Shown here in pieces: positions 1 to 11,104 of a DNA stretch of 51,002 bases (positions are counted from its first letter, which is position 1; every line of letters begins with the position of its first letter). The DNA is from an uncultured Verrucomicrobiota bacterium (lineage in GTDB: Bacteria > Verrucomicrobiota > Verrucomicrobiia > Opitutales > Opitutaceae). Under the pieces are notes generated by a model, which saw nothing but the letters and a program-made list of their open reading frames with translations, was not told where the DNA came from and did not search any database. A program made the position numbers and the translations under genes. The stretch covers positions 1 through 51,002 of the forward strand of contig CAIVDS010000035.1 in the NCBI GenBank assembly GCA_903904685.1, read 5' to 3'.

Positions 1-119
1 GCCCGCTGAAACGCGGCATGCTGTAGTCGGAAATGACAACGTCCCACGGCTGGCGACCCAGCGCGGCTCGCATCGCCTCGGGCGTGTCCACGCGCTCCCA
101 CGTCACGTCGTAGCCGCCG
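1..119. repeat. Direct repeat, receiver copy 1
   Basis: These 119 bases are identical, by base-by-base reading, to 3130-3248. Similarity continues with scattered differences to about base 199. Both copies code for the same part of a receiver domain. Confidence 0.85.
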
Positions 120-205
120 TCGCGCAGTTGGCGAAGCAGCAGCAGCGCGTCGTCTTCGGCGTCCTCGACGATCAGGCAGCGCAGCGTTCGGGCGGTGACG
201 CTCAT
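1..205 (-). CDS. Receiver-domain protein, N-terminal part only
   Basis: The gene runs off the left edge, so only about 68 codons are visible. They encode the first half of a CheY-like receiver: the acidic pocket VEDAEDD near residue 14 and the phospho-acceptor region VISDYSMP near residue 58. The ATG at 205 overlaps the stop of the upstream response regulator as ATGA, which suggests translational coupling. The reading frame is nearly the same as the receiver at the start of the PAS kinase at 659-3367, so this is probably the start of a paralogous hybrid kinase or stand-alone regulator. The output domain lies outside the window and cannot be named. Confidence 0.75.
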   Translation of the reverse strand, partial: MSVTARTLRCLIVEDAEDDALLLLRQLRDGGYDVTWERVDTPEAMRAALGRQPWDVVISDYSMPRFSG

Positions 206-642
206 TTGAGATGGGGAGGCGGTTCGTTGATGAGCAGCCAGTAGAGACCGAGCTGGCGGGCGGCCTCGATGAATTGCTCGAAGTCCACCGGCTTGCGCAC
301 GTAGCTGTTCGCGCCTAGCTGGTAGCCCGCCACCATGTCCTGCTCTTCTTTCGACGAGGTGAGGATGACCACGGGTTGCAACGCGGTCCTGGAGTCGGCG
401 CGAATGCGGCGCAACACCTCCAGCCCGTCGAGTTTCGGCAGCTTGAGATCGAGAAACACGACGGCCGGACGATCGCCCATGTCGCGTCCGGCGAACCGGC
501 CCGTGCCGAAAAGATAGTCGACGGCCTCCACCCCGTCGCCCGCGACGATGATTTCGTTGCCAATCTTGTTTTTATTGAACGCCCGGAGCGTGAGTTTCAC
601 GTCGTCGGGATTGTCTTCCACGAGCAGGATTTTGCCATTCAT
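202..642 (-). CDS. Rcp1-like single-domain response regulator
   Basis: This 146-residue protein is a receiver domain with no output domain. The acidic pocket is VEDNPDD at residues 8-14, the phospho-acceptor Asp is D65 in FLDLKLP, and the conserved Lys lies in VRKP near residue 118. The long loop between helix 1 and strand 2 and the GVEAVDYLF motif are typical of the Rcp1 family, which accepts phosphate from phytochrome-like and PAS histidine kinases. The ATG at 642 was chosen because the receiver fold starts there and AGGAGA sits 6 nt upstream; the open frame continues further upstream but has no domain. It lies 16 nt downstream of the kinase gene, so the kinase is its likely phosphodonor. 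Confidence 0.88.
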   Translation of the reverse strand: MNGKILLVEDNPDDVKLTLRAFNKNKIGNEIIVAGDGVEAVDYLFGTGRFAGRDMGDRPAVVFLDLKLPKLDGLEVLRRIRADSRTALQPVVILTSSKEEQDMVAGYQLGANSYVRKPVDFEQFIEAARQLGLYWLLINEPPPHLK

Positions 643-658
643 GCGTTTCTCCTTCGAA

Positions 659-3367
659 TTACGTTGATGCCTCGATGTTAAACCAAAACGTTGCGCCCTT
701 GTCCACCTCTCCCTCGGCCCATACCCGGCCGCCGTGGCGGTGGACGATGCGCTGCACGGTCGCCAGACCGATGCCAGAGCCGGGAAATTCCGCGCTGCTG
801 TGCAGCCGTTGAAACGCGCCGAACAGCCTTGCGGCGTAGGCGGCGTCGAAGCCGGCGCCGTTGTCCCGGACGAAGCAGTCCATCCGCCCGATCCGCCGCA
901 CCGCGCCAAACTCGATGCGGGCGTGTTCGCGCCTGCCCGTGAATTTCCACGCGTTGCCCAAAAGATTGTCCAGCACCACGCGCAGCAGGCGCGGATCGCC
1001 CCCGGCCACGATGCCGTCGGCCACCGCCAGTTCCACCGCCCGCCCGGGTTCGCGCTGCCGCAGATCGGCGACGACGGCGCGGGCCAGCGCGCTCAGGTCC
1101 ACCTGCTCGCGGTGCAGTTCGGCGCGTGTGCAGCGAGAGAGGTTGAGCAGGTCGTCGATGAGTTCCGACATGCGCTGCGCGGCGGCGCGAACACGGCCAA
1201 GATTGTCGCAACCTTCGGCGTCGAGCTTGTCGGCGTAATCCTCGAGCAGGATGCTGCTGAAGCCGTCGATGCTGCGCAATGGAGCCCGCAAATCGTGGGA
1301 CACCGAGTAGGAAAATGCCTCGAGCTCCTTGTTGGCGGCCTGAAGTTCGCCGGTGCGTTCGGCCACGCGTTTTTCCAACTCGGCGTTCAGGTGGCGGAGG
1401 GCCTCTTCCATCCGTTTGCGCTCGGTGATGTCCTGCACGATGCCGGCCATCCGCACCAGCACGCCTTCCGTGTTTCGCTGATGTCTTCCGGCGGCCATGA
1501 TCCAACGCGTTGCGCCATCGGCGCGACGGATGCGGCATTCAAAGTTCCAATCGGTTTGCGCCGTTGTCGCTTCACGGAACTTTCGGTCCACCTCCGGACG
1601 ATCCTCGGACAAAACGTGTTCAAGAAACATCTCGTAGGTCCACTGCGGCAACAGCGTCTCGTAGCCAAAAATCCGATCATGGGTCGGCGTTCGATACGCG
1701 GAATGCTTCAGCAGGTCCAGTTCCCATGCGCCGGTCTGGATCGTTTGCAGGGCGAAGTTCAACCTATCTTCACTGGCCCTCATTTCATTCTCCGCCCGCT
1801 TGCGCTCGGTGATGACGTCGAACACGGCCACAAAATGTCCGGGCGCCGGGCGATACACCGAAACCCAGAACCACATCTGCAGGACGTTGACGAACGTCTC
1901 GAAATGTTCGGGCTGGCCGGTACTGGCGACCCGTCCGTAGCATGCGAACAGTTCCGGGTCGGACTCGCGGATGCCGGGAATAACCTCGGAGACCTTTTTG
2001 CCGACGACGTTTTTCAGCCCGGTCTGCTTTTCAAAGGCGTCATTGACGGCGAGGTAGATGAAGTCATCGGGGTTTCCATCCTCGAACAACATCCGGCAAT
2101 AAGCGAAGCCGTTGAGCATGTTTGCGAACAGGGAACGATAGAGTTCCTCGCTCTTGTGCAGCGCCAATTGAATCTTCGTTATGTCCGTGATGTCCGAACC
2201 CGTGGTGATGAAGTATTCACCCATCGGAACGCTCGTGAACCGGAAATATTTGTCCCCCGGCTGGGGAAAGTGGTCCACAAAGGAATACGGAACACCTTCG
2301 GTCATGATCTTCTGCACCATCGGCATGAAATGCTCCGTGGCACCGGGATAGATTTCATCGGCCATTTTCCCAATGGTGTCTTCGCGCGACTTACGGCCCC
2401 AAGCCTTGAGCGTGGGCGCGTTCACGTCAACCACCTGCCAAGTCTTGATTTGACCGCGCTCATCGCGGACCAGTTTCCAGAAATGCACTTCCTCGGCCAT
2501 GTTCTCGAACAGGTTCCGGTATTTCGCTTCGCTTTCCCGCAACTTATCCTCCGCCTGCTTGCGCTCGGTGATGTCCTGGAAGATACAATGAGTTTGCCGG
2601 AAGCTGCCGTCGGGATTGTGCGCGATGCTTCCTGCAAAGGCGACGAACCTCCGCGCGCCATTCTTGCGGATCATCTCAAACTCGGAATGAATTTTTCCCG
2701 CCGCCTTGAACATCTGAAACCGCTGGCGGAACGCCTCCACGTATTCCGGGGCAAGGAAATCGCCGAACCATTTGCCCATGACCTCTTCCTTGCCGTAGCC
2801 CAGGGTGGTCAGCCAGGCTTCATTGACCACGATGAAGCGACCGTCCGCATCGAGCGACTGGTAGCCAAGGGGTGCTTTTTCGAACAGATTGGAGAGATGT
2901 TCCTCGCTCGTCCGCAGCGCCGCCTCCGCCTGCTTGCGCTCGCGGCGCCTGGCCGCCTCGCGCAACTCGCGTTGCACGGCGGGCGCGAGCCGCGCCAGCT
3001 TGCCCTTCATCAGATAATCATGCGCCCCCGCCTTCATCGCCGCCACGGCCACGTCCTCGCCGATCGTGCCCGATACGACGATGAACGGCAGGTCGAGACC
3101 GCTGGCCTGCAGCAGCTCCAGCGCGGCCAGCCCGCTGAAACGCGGCATGCTGTAGTCGGAAATGACAACGTCCCACGGCTGGCGACCCAGCGCGGCTCGC
3201 ATCGCCTCGGGCGTGTCCACGCGCTCCCACGTCACGTCGTAGCCGCCGGCGCGGAGTTGGCGAAGCAGCGGCACCACGTCGTCTTCCGCATCCTCGACGA
3301 TCAGGCAGCGCAGCGGTCGGGCGGTGACGACACGGTGGTTTTCCCCACCCTTAGGTTGTGTGCTCAT
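659..3367 (-). CDS. Hybrid sensor histidine kinase: receiver plus four PAS domains
   Basis: The 902-residue protein reads, in order: a receiver (about 20-135, phospho-acceptor D71 in VISDYSMP), four PAS/PAC units (about 155-650, three closed by DITERK- or VITERK-type PAC ends), a HisKA domain with [11 protein letters not shown], and a HATPase domain with N box [11 protein letters not shown]1 DNGAGFD and G2 GSGIGLATV. There is no transmembrane segment, so it is a cytoplasmic sensor. An N-terminal receiver means that it may also receive phosphate. ATG 3367 is chosen because the receiver begins just after it; there is no clear ribosome binding site, and the frame stays open for 86 more codons upstream. 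Signal unknown. It forms an operon with the response regulator downstream. Confidence 0.9.
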   Translation of the reverse strand: MSTQPKGGENHRVVTARPLRCLIVEDAEDDVVPLLRQLRAGGYDVTWERVDTPEAMRAALGRQPWDVVISDYSMPRFSGLAALELLQASGLDLPFIVVSGTIGEDVAVAAMKAGAHDYLMKGKLARLAPAVQRELREAARRRERKQAEAALRTSEEHLSNLFEKAPLGYQSLDADGRFIVVNEAWLTTLGYGKEEVMGKWFGDFLAPEYVEAFRQRFQMFKAAGKIHSEFEMIRKNGARRFVAFAGSIAHNPDGSFRQTHCIFQDITERKQAEDKLRESEAKYRNLFENMAEEVHFWKLVRDERGQIKTWQVVDVNAPTLKAWGRKSREDTIGKMADEIYPGATEHFMPMVQKIMTEGVPYSFVDHFPQPGDKYFRFTSVPMGEYFITTGSDITDITKIQLALHKSEELYRSLFANMLNGFAYCRMLFEDGNPDDFIYLAVNDAFEKQTGLKNVVGKKVSEVIPGIRESDPELFACYGRVASTGQPEHFETFVNVLQMWFWVSVYRPAPGHFVAVFDVITERKRAENEMRASEDRLNFALQTIQTGAWELDLLKHSAYRTPTHDRIFGYETLLPQWTYEMFLEHVLSEDRPEVDRKFREATTAQTDWNFECRIRRADGATRWIMAAGRHQRNTEGVLVRMAGIVQDITERKRMEEALRHLNAELEKRVAERTGELQAANKELEAFSYSVSHDLRAPLRSIDGFSSILLEDYADKLDAEGCDNLGRVRAAAQRMSELIDDLLNLSRCTRAELHREQVDLSALARAVVADLRQREPGRAVELAVADGIVAGGDPRLLRVVLDNLLGNAWKFTGRREHARIEFGAVRRIGRMDCFVRDNGAGFDAAYAARLFGAFQRLHSSAEFPGSGIGLATVQRIVHRHGGRVWAEGEVDKGATFWFNIEAST
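3130..3248. repeat. Direct repeat, receiver copy 2
   Basis: Second copy of the 119-base identical segment found at 1-119, here inside the receiver of the PAS kinase. It supports a recent duplication or gene conversion between neighbouring receiver genes. Confidence 0.85.
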
Positions 3368-3581
3368 GGGACGGCGCAGGCTTGCAATGTGCCGCCGGAA
3401 TCCTCCGTTGATGCATCGTGCGGCGAAAAAAATCGTAATGACATGACGAACCCAGTCAACGGGATCCTGCGGGGCAGACCGGAGCTGGAAACGGAAGACC
3501 TGAAGGATAAAACTGGAAACCCAAGGTTGGCGCGCGGCCTCCGGGCGCGTTTTCAAAACCGGCGAACGGCGCCGATTCCGC

Positions 3582-4796
3582 TCAGAAGGTGTGCGTGAAC
3601 AGGCCCGAGCGCAGCTTCGGCTCAAACCAGGTGCTCTTCGGCGGCATGATCTGGCCCGCGTCGGCGATGGCCATGAGCTGCGCCACCGTCGTTGGAAACA
3701 TCGAGAACGCCACGCCGCCCTCGGCGTCCACGCGCTTCACCAACTCGCCGGGACCGCGGATGCCGCCGACAAAATCCACGCGCTTGCTGGTGCGCGGATC
3801 TTCGATGCCGAGCAGCGGGGCGAGCAGCTTGTCCTGCAGCACGCTCACGTCGAGCCGGCCCACCGGGTCGGCCTTGGGATCGACGGGACAGCGAAGGCCA
3901 TACCATTTGCCGCCGAAATACATGCTCACCCGCCCGCCCACGGCGGGCGACGGCACGGCGTTTTCCTCAAGACCGAAGACGGCCTTCACCTTGGCGAGAA
4001 ACGCCTCGGGCGCGTGGCCGTTGAGATCAAACACCACGCGGTTGTAAGGCAGAATCTTGAGTTCGCTGGCGGGGAAAAGCACGCAAAGGAACCAATTGTA
4101 ATCCTCGGCGCCGGTATGCGCGGGGTTCTTCTCGCGACGAAGCCGGGCCACGCGGGCCGCGCTGGCCGCGCGATGATGGCCGTCGGCGATATAGCTGAGG
4201 GGCACGCGCTCAAACGCCTTAACCCATTCCGCTCCGCCGGCGATGCGCCACGCGGTGTGCCGGATGCCGTCCGGCGCGGTGAAATCGTGCTGCGGCGCTT
4301 CCTTGACCTTGGCGTTGACGAGCGCGGTGACGGCGGCCTCATCGCGATAGGTCAGGAATACCGGACCGGTGTTGGCCGCCAGCGTATCGATGAGACGGGT
4401 GCGGTCGTCCTCCTTGTCCTTGCGGGTCTTCTCGTGCTTCTTAATGAGCTCGGCGTCGTAGTCCTCGACATTGCAGACCGCGACGAGGCCGCGCTGGATG
4501 TGGTTGCCCATTTGCTGCTGATAAACGTAAAGGCAGGGGCCGGATTCGCGCACGAGCACGCCGTCGCGCTGGAGGGCGAGAAAGTTTTCGCGGGCCTTGT
4601 TGTAAACAGCGGCGCTGTAAGGATCGGTGCCGACGGGCAGGTCGATCTCGGCACGGTCAACATGGAGAAGGCTGCGCGGCTTGCCGGCGGCGAGCGCGGC
4701 GGCCTCGGAGGCGTTGACGACATCGTAAGGAACGCAGGCCACTTCGGGCGCGTGCGCGGGAACCGGGACAAGACCTTTGAAGGCATGGATTCGCAT
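3582..4796 (-). CDS. DUF1015 family protein
   Basis: A 404-residue soluble protein that matches the DUF1015 family from memory of its conserved blocks: [11 protein letters not shown] near residue 22, then [17 protein letters not shown] near residue 138, and the block [12 protein letters not shown] near residue 200. The family is widespread in bacteria, often near serine or D-3-phosphoglycerate genes, and has no assigned reaction. Full length and uninterrupted; the ATG at 4796 is the first start. It is 69 nt downstream of the DNA polymerase gene on the same strand, so it may be co-transcribed with it, but the two functions are not obviously linked. Confidence 0.8.
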   Translation of the reverse strand: MRIHAFKGLVPVPAHAPEVACVPYDVVNASEAAALAAGKPRSLLHVDRAEIDLPVGTDPYSAAVYNKARENFLALQRDGVLVRESGPCLYVYQQQMGNHIQRGLVAVCNVEDYDAELIKKHEKTRKDKEDDRTRLIDTLAANTGPVFLTYRDEAAVTALVNAKVKEAPQHDFTAPDGIRHTAWRIAGGAEWVKAFERVPLSYIADGHHRAASAARVARLRREKNPAHTGAEDYNWFLCVLFPASELKILPYNRVVFDLNGHAPEAFLAKVKAVFGLEENAVPSPAVGGRVSMYFGGKWYGLRCPVDPKADPVGRLDVSVLQDKLLAPLLGIEDPRTSKRVDFVGGIRGPGELVKRVDAEGGVAFSMFPTTVAQLMAIADAGQIMPPKSTWFEPKLRSGLFTHTF

Positions 4797-4865
4797 GGTA
4801 AACCGGCGATGAAGGCGGTCGGGGCATCCTGCGTCAAGCGGTCAGGAGCCGCCCCGTCCCCACTC

Positions 4866-7040
4866 TCATGCGAACCAATCGCCCTGCACGCCACCGGGAG
4901 GCTTGACGCCGAGAAACGGACCGTAGCGTTCGAGCCAGTCGTCGAGTTTGTCGGTATAATAACCGGGATCATACGGGGCTGCCGCCGCGTCGTAGAGCGC
5001 GACGGGCCGGGCCCGCTGCCAGTCGCTCGTTTTGCCCTTCTGCTTCGGCATGATATAATACGCCACCCGTTCGCCCATGCGAGGGCGCGGCGTCAGTTGC
5101 AACGCTGCTTCCGCCGAGGCGCGACGCGGCTTGCCACCCTCGGCGATGAAGCGTTCGTAGGCGTCGGGGTTCATGCCGAGCACCTCGGACTTCGCCACTT
5201 CTGCAACCGGCAACTGCCGCGAAGCGAGGCGCGCGCGATAGTCGTCCACCAGGGCAAGCGGCGATTCCGGGCTCGCGCCGACCAGAAAATGTACAAGCTG
5301 GTTGCCCAACTTCTTTAGGAACGGCTCGATTCCGCGCGATCGCAGCGCGCTGCCGCGAATCGTTATTTTTTTGCCGTCGTAGAGCGCGTAGTTCTTGGCC
5401 TTGTAGCTCCACATCGCGGTGTAACGTCCGTCGTGTTCCAGCTCGATTCCCGGCGGCAGGATGCCCGTCACTTTCGCCAGCAATGCGTCGGGTTCGTCAA
5501 AATATCGCGCCGACGACAGGTAGATGCCGTCGGTGTCCGCTTCGAGGATCGTGCAGTCGTGCTTCGTGAACTCGTCGATGAGCACCTGCAGCAGTTCGCG
5601 TCCGCGCCGCGTCACCTCGGCCGCCAGTTCGCCGTCGCCAAATCGCGCGCCGGAGAAACCGAGGTAGCCGTAGAACGAGTTGATGAGGATTTTGAAACTC
5701 GCCTGCCGCGCCTGATATTCGGACCGCAGCTCCTCCGTCTCCGCCGTGCGGGCGAGCTGTTTGTATTTCAAACGGTATTCGCGCAGCGTTTTCAGCAGCG
5801 GGATGAACACTCCCAGCGCGTCGTTGCGCGGATTGCGCCCGATGGCGAGCAGGAGACTCGGGTAAAGCGACGCCACGTCGAAATGCAGCACGTGCTTGAA
5901 AACGCCTTCCTGGAACCTCCTCGTGTAGCCGCCCTCGAACGGCGCGACTTCGGGTGGCACGGGGCACGCCTGCCGGGCGTGGTAGTATTCCTCGAGGAAG
6001 AGCAGGTCGATCTTGCTCGTCGTGCCGCGCAGCGTGGCCTCCTGGAGCAGGATCGGGAACGTCTTAACCTGCTCGAAATAGGTCGGCAGCAGCAGGTCGG
6101 CGATGCCCTGCGTCTCGCGAAGATCGTCGCCGAGATAGGCGAGAAACTTGGCGCGGTCGTTGAGGAACGCGTCATGGATCTTGTCGCCCGCGAGGTAGGT
6201 GCGTTCGTCGTCGTCCTCGGTGATGCCAAAGTAGGCCGCCACCGCCTTCAACCCGTAGGACGTGAGCTCGCGGGTGGTGATGTCGTATTGCTGTACGAGC
6301 AGGTAGGTGTCCACCACCGTGCGTCCCGGCAGGTCGCAACGCGGAAAATCCACCATGCGTTCGGCGATCTTGAGACGGCTGTTTCGAAACGCGGCCTTCT
6401 GCCCGAACCGCCCCCACGCACAGGGAACCTTGAGCCGCTTCGCCCGCTGGCGCAGGTAATCGAGGTCGAACTTGAAGATGTTGTGCCCCTCGATGACGTC
6501 GGGATCTTCCTCGGCCAGTGTGGTGTTGAGCGACTCCAATAGGCGCTTTTCGGCTTCGTCCGTCGTGGCGTCAAGAACGAGGATGCGGTTGCGCCCGCCG
6601 AAGCGCAAGCCGATGGCCAGCACGCGGTCGTCGGGCTTGGCGGCATCGCTGAACGAGCCGTCGGCCGAGCCTGTTTCGATGTCGAGCTGGCAGCGGCGGA
6701 GCTGGGCGAAACTCAAATCACGGTAGAGTCGCTCGCGCCGTTGCAAGAGAAACTGGCTCTCCAGCGGGCGAATCGCATCCACGCCGCCGGTGCTCTTGGC
6801 CGCCTTTAAAAACGCATCGTAAGCCTCCAGTGTTTCCGCGTGCGCCAGCCGGTTGAACACACCTTCGCCATTCAGCGGCTCAATGGCGACACCGGGCGTT
6901 ATCGCCGTGACCATCGCTTGGAGCCACGTGAACGGACGGAGCGTTTCCACACCGGACGCACGGGTTCCGTCGGCCTTGGCGACCACGGTGTGAACGCGAC
7001 CGTCGTCATCCACCCACGCGCCACAGAGTGATTCGGCCAT
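4866..7040 (-). CDS. Family-B DNA polymerase
   Basis: A 724-residue family-B polymerase. The 3'-5' exonuclease has Exo I LDIET (D120, E122), Exo II GHNIFKFD (about 185-192) and an Exo III-like YLGDD (302-306). The polymerase has motif A DVASLYPS (D388), motif B KILINSFYG (from K450) and motif C ADTDG (D502, D504), so all catalytic acids are present. Motif C ends in Gly where Pol II has Ser. It is a little shorter than E. coli Pol II (783 residues) and most closely resembles the archaeal-like B polymerases scattered through bacteria. Role is inferred to be repair or translesion synthesis, as no PolC/DnaE-type replicative partner is nearby. It starts 15 nt after a small membrane protein gene. 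Confidence 0.92.
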   Translation of the reverse strand: MAESLCGAWVDDDGRVHTVVAKADGTRASGVETLRPFTWLQAMVTAITPGVAIEPLNGEGVFNRLAHAETLEAYDAFLKAAKSTGGVDAIRPLESQFLLQRRERLYRDLSFAQLRRCQLDIETGSADGSFSDAAKPDDRVLAIGLRFGGRNRILVLDATTDEAEKRLLESLNTTLAEEDPDVIEGHNIFKFDLDYLRQRAKRLKVPCAWGRFGQKAAFRNSRLKIAERMVDFPRCDLPGRTVVDTYLLVQQYDITTRELTSYGLKAVAAYFGITEDDDERTYLAGDKIHDAFLNDRAKFLAYLGDDLRETQGIADLLLPTYFEQVKTFPILLQEATLRGTTSKIDLLFLEEYYHARQACPVPPEVAPFEGGYTRRFQEGVFKHVLHFDVASLYPSLLLAIGRNPRNDALGVFIPLLKTLREYRLKYKQLARTAETEELRSEYQARQASFKILINSFYGYLGFSGARFGDGELAAEVTRRGRELLQVLIDEFTKHDCTILEADTDGIYLSSARYFDEPDALLAKVTGILPPGIELEHDGRYTAMWSYKAKNYALYDGKKITIRGSALRSRGIEPFLKKLGNQLVHFLVGASPESPLALVDDYRARLASRQLPVAEVAKSEVLGMNPDAYERFIAEGGKPRRASAEAALQLTPRPRMGERVAYYIMPKQKGKTSDWQRARPVALYDAAAAPYDPGYYTDKLDDWLERYGPFLGVKPPGGVQGDWFA

Positions 7041-7055
7041 GGCGTCTATTCCCGG

Positions 7056-7400
7056 TTAAAACGACGGCTTCAGGTAGACCATCGTCACCGCAACCACCGC
7101 AAGCACGACCGCAATCGCTGAAAGCACGGAAGTCGCCCCGCGACGGCGGTAGCCGATGCCGGAAAGTGCGGCCAGACCGAGCCACGCGACGAATTTAACG
7201 ATCATCCAGCCAAAGAAATGATTGCCATAAATCTTGGCCACCAGCCCGAGGCCGCCAAACAGCGCCAACAGGCTGGCGATCCCCGTGATCATGAGCACTT
7301 TTTTGCGGGTCTCAGGCGCGGCAGAAAAAGAGTAGAAAGTGTAGCCGAACAAAACCAGCACCGCGCTGACATGGAGGATATAATAGAACGTTGGATTCAT
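7056..7400 (-). CDS. Small integral membrane protein, unknown
   Basis: A 114-residue protein with about four predicted transmembrane segments (roughly 6-26, 35-57, 62-82, 90-110) joined by short charged loops. There is no signal peptide cleavage motif and no recognisable catalytic motif. I do not recognise the family. It ends 15 nt before the family-B DNA polymerase start and is probably transcribed with it. ATG 7400 is the first start in the frame; the only purine-rich stretch (GGAG) is about 13 nt upstream, which is distant for a ribosome binding site. Confidence 0.6.
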   Translation of the reverse strand: MNPTFYYILHVSAVLVLFGYTFYSFSAAPETRKKVLMITGIASLLALFGGLGLVAKIYGNHFFGWMIVKFVAWLGLAALSGIGYRRRGATSVLSAIAVVLAVVAVTMVYLKPSF

Positions 7401-7761
7401 GGTAAAAGAGTGACACTCCGCCTATGCCGTATGCCCAAAGGCTCGAGAACCTTTTTGAGATAAGGTGGGCGCCTCCGGATGGTTTCATGCTTTCCGATTT
7501 ACGGCCTAGCACTCCGCCGCCCGTTCCGGCTCCCGAATAATTTCAAAGGAAAAGAGCAGTTATTGAAAGCACCTCGAACACTGCAGGGTGTCGGCAGAAA
7601 GGTAGGTCTGTCACGGGCACCGTCAACCGCCATCAGTCGATATTTTTTGATTTTTATTGAAAAATCCACTCATGCCCATGCCGCCACGCATGCCGATCAA
7701 CGCACCGCAACCTTCATGAGCCCATCGCGAACGAGCAGCAGGCCGCGCCAACGGCAGACGA
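7401..7761. other. Intergenic gap, 361 bp
   Basis: It separates two minus-strand units: the 3' end of the ClpS pair on the right and the start of the membrane protein-polymerase unit on the left. It should contain a terminator and a promoter, but I see no convincing hairpin with a T-run and no clear -35/-10 pair. The plus-strand frame running through it is arginine- and serine-rich in its last third and looks non-coding. Confidence 0.4.
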
Positions 7762-8247
7762 CTATCGATCGATCTCTTCGTCCCCGTCAGCGCTGAGCGG
7801 ATCGAGATATTTCAGGATGATTTTTTGCAGCTCATCCAGAAAAATGAAGCAGGCGAAGGCCTTTTTCTCGGTTTCGGCGAACCGGTCCATGTTGCTGCTG
7901 GCCTCCAGCGCCTCCAGTTCCTCGTCGGTGATTTTTTCAAGATGCGTGCCGCGAAAACGCAGCCTCAGCGCGGCGCAGGCGCGCAGCACCGCCTCGGCGT
8001 TGTCGCGATCGAAGGCCACGACGCCGTCGGAGAAAAACTCCTGGTCGAAAAGCGAAAAAAGCCGGTCGCAATCCTCGCGCTGCGACTTGAGCAGCTCCTC
8101 GCGCCACACCTCGGCGAAATCCACATCCGCTCCGACCAGCGCGACCGGCACGGCGACATGGACGCGCAGCTCGTCGGCCACGGCTTTGATCAGATCGAGC
8201 AGCGGAGCGACGGCGGCGATGCTCAGCCGCACTTCAACTCGTTTCAT
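7762..8247 (-). CDS. ClpS-linked protein of unknown function
   Basis: A 161-residue acidic soluble protein beginning MKRVEVRLSIAAV. Helical content looks high; there are no membrane segments and no motif that I recognise. The ATG at 8247 lies 14 nt inside the end of clpS, so the two are translationally coupled. A longer frame exists upstream but it is the antisense-like, cysteine- and proline-rich readthrough of clpS in another phase. In Actinobacteria clpS is followed by a DUF2017 gene; this partner may be the equivalent by position, but I cannot confirm homology. Likely tied to ClpS function or expression. Confidence 0.6.
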   Translation of the reverse strand: MKRVEVRLSIAAVAPLLDLIKAVADELRVHVAVPVALVGADVDFAEVWREELLKSQREDCDRLFSLFDQEFFSDGVVAFDRDNAEAVLRACAALRLRFRGTHLEKITDEELEALEASSNMDRFAETEKKAFACFIFLDELQKIILKYLDPLSADGDEEIDR

Positions 8248-8533
8248 CGGCTTCAAGGGTCGCGGACAGGTGCCATTGTTGCAGGGAAAAAACGTAGGCC
8301 TCGGCGTTTTCGCGCAGCCCAACCCACACGATGGTGCGGCCATGTTCATGGGCCTCCATCATGTGATGCGTGGCCTTCGCCTCATCAAAGCCGAAGATTT
8401 TTCGCAGCACCATCACTGCATAGGACATGCGGGTAACCGCATCGTCTAAAAACACCACGCGCCACAAACCATGCTGCACAATGATCGGCTGGGGGACTTG
8501 CTGTGGCGATGTATTGGAACTATGCGGAGTCAA
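8234..8533 (-). CDS. clpS: ClpS-like adaptor of the Clp protease
   Basis: About 99 residues. The core from WRVVFLDDAVTRMSY through VLRKIFGFDEAKATHHMM and EAHEHGRTIV follows the ClpS fold, which hands N-degron substrates to ClpA/ClpC. The conserved His of the N-degron pocket is kept (EAHEHG). The usual NDD is LDD here, and there appears to be one extra residue before the conserved Met, so the pocket is altered. The start is uncertain: no ATG fits. TTG 8533 is preferred because the residues encoded upstream (8534-8614) look non-coding; TTG 8614, 6 nt after the proS stop, is the alternative. It lies directly downstream of proS and overlaps the next gene. clpP is elsewhere in the window at 26769. 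Confidence 0.78.
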   Translation of the reverse strand: MTPHSSNTSPQQVPQPIIVQHGLWRVVFLDDAVTRMSYAVMVLRKIFGFDEAKATHHMMEAHEHGRTIVWVGLRENAEAYVFSLQQWHLSATLEADETS

Positions 8534-8620
8534 TCTAAGGATGAGTAAACGCAGAACATTGTACCTGCGCAACTCCACAAGAGCGCCTCGTGGAATTGCG
8601 TCATCGTTCGTCAACTGAGC

Positions 8621-10390
<1,770 letters not shown>

Positions 10391-10732
10391 GAAGTCGGAC
10401 AACGAAACAGCCGCCACCGTCATGGGCAAATGTATTTAGGTGGACGGCCTGCTTCTAAAGTATTCCCTCACTCCGCCCGTCAAATCAGGGTACCTCATTG
10501 TTCATGACGGACTCCATTTCTACCCCCGGCACCGGCCGCTTGACCTTAGCGGCAACGTCGTTTGCCGAGGTGTTCGGCATATTTCTCACCCTTCGCCTTG
10601 TGTTGATTAACGTCGATTAGCTACTGCACTCAGAGCAAATTGTGCGCAGATTCTGACAAAAAACTCCCCTGCTTGGATATTGAATCAAAAGATGCCGTCC
10701 CAGTAGCGTTTCTTTTTCAGTCAAATCTACGA
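10391..10732. other. Divergent intergenic region, proS / nuoA
   Basis: This region must hold the promoters for proS (leftward) and for the 12-gene complex I operon (rightward). Base composition becomes AT-richer toward nuoA, from about 10600. I found no -35/-10 pair good enough to call and no operator-like palindrome. The open frame running into nuoA from 10640 is unlikely to be translated, because NuoA homology starts at the ATG at 10733. Confidence 0.4.
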
Positions 10733-11104
10733 ATGAATAGCCACCCATATGCTTTCCTCACCCTGTTTTTTGGGGTAGCGATTGCCTTCCCCTTGATAAT
10801 GTTAGGGGTAGCGCAGCTCTGGGTTAAGTGCTTCCAAGCGGCCAAACCCGGCGTGTTGAAAAACGCCACCTACGAGTGCGGTCTTGCCGCCTCCGGCGAC
10901 TCGTGGATCCAGTTCAAGGCACATTACTATCTCTACGCCATTCTTTTCCTGATTTTCGATGTCGAGGTGCTATTCCTTCTGCCCTTCGCCGTCAACTTTA
11001 CCACTCTGCCCGTAGGCGCGCTCATCGCCATGCTGGTCTTTATCCTAATGCTTGCCGAAGGCCTTGTGTGGGCTTGGCATCGCGGCCATCTGGACTGGAA
11101 ATGA
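10733..11104 (+). CDS. nuoA: NADH-quinone oxidoreductase subunit A
   Basis: A 123-residue membrane subunit of complex I with three transmembrane segments. The conserved loop [21 protein letters not shown]... (residues about 42-60) carries the family's Glu-Cys-Gly (ECG) of the quinone-side loop, followed by the block [15 protein letters not shown]. It sits next to NuoH, NuoJ and NuoK in the complex. ATG 10733 is chosen because it gives the usual NuoA N-terminus. First gene of the cluster; its stop overlaps the nuoB start as ATGA. Confidence 0.93.
   Translation: MNSHPYAFLTLFFGVAIAFPLIMLGVAQLWVKCFQAAKPGVLKNATYECGLAASGDSWIQFKAHYYLYAILFLIFDVEVLFLLPFAVNFTTLPVGALIAMLVFILMLAEGLVWAWHRGHLDWK

Noticed and set aside
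734-3598. 954-codon open frame on the plus strand opposite the PAS kinase
   Set aside because: It is a GC-rich shadow; the minus strand has clear receiver, PAS and kinase motifs, and this frame has no domain.
7479-7796. 105-codon plus frame between the ClpS pair and the membrane protein gene
   Set aside because: No motif, Arg/Ser-rich end, overlaps the end of a better-supported minus gene.
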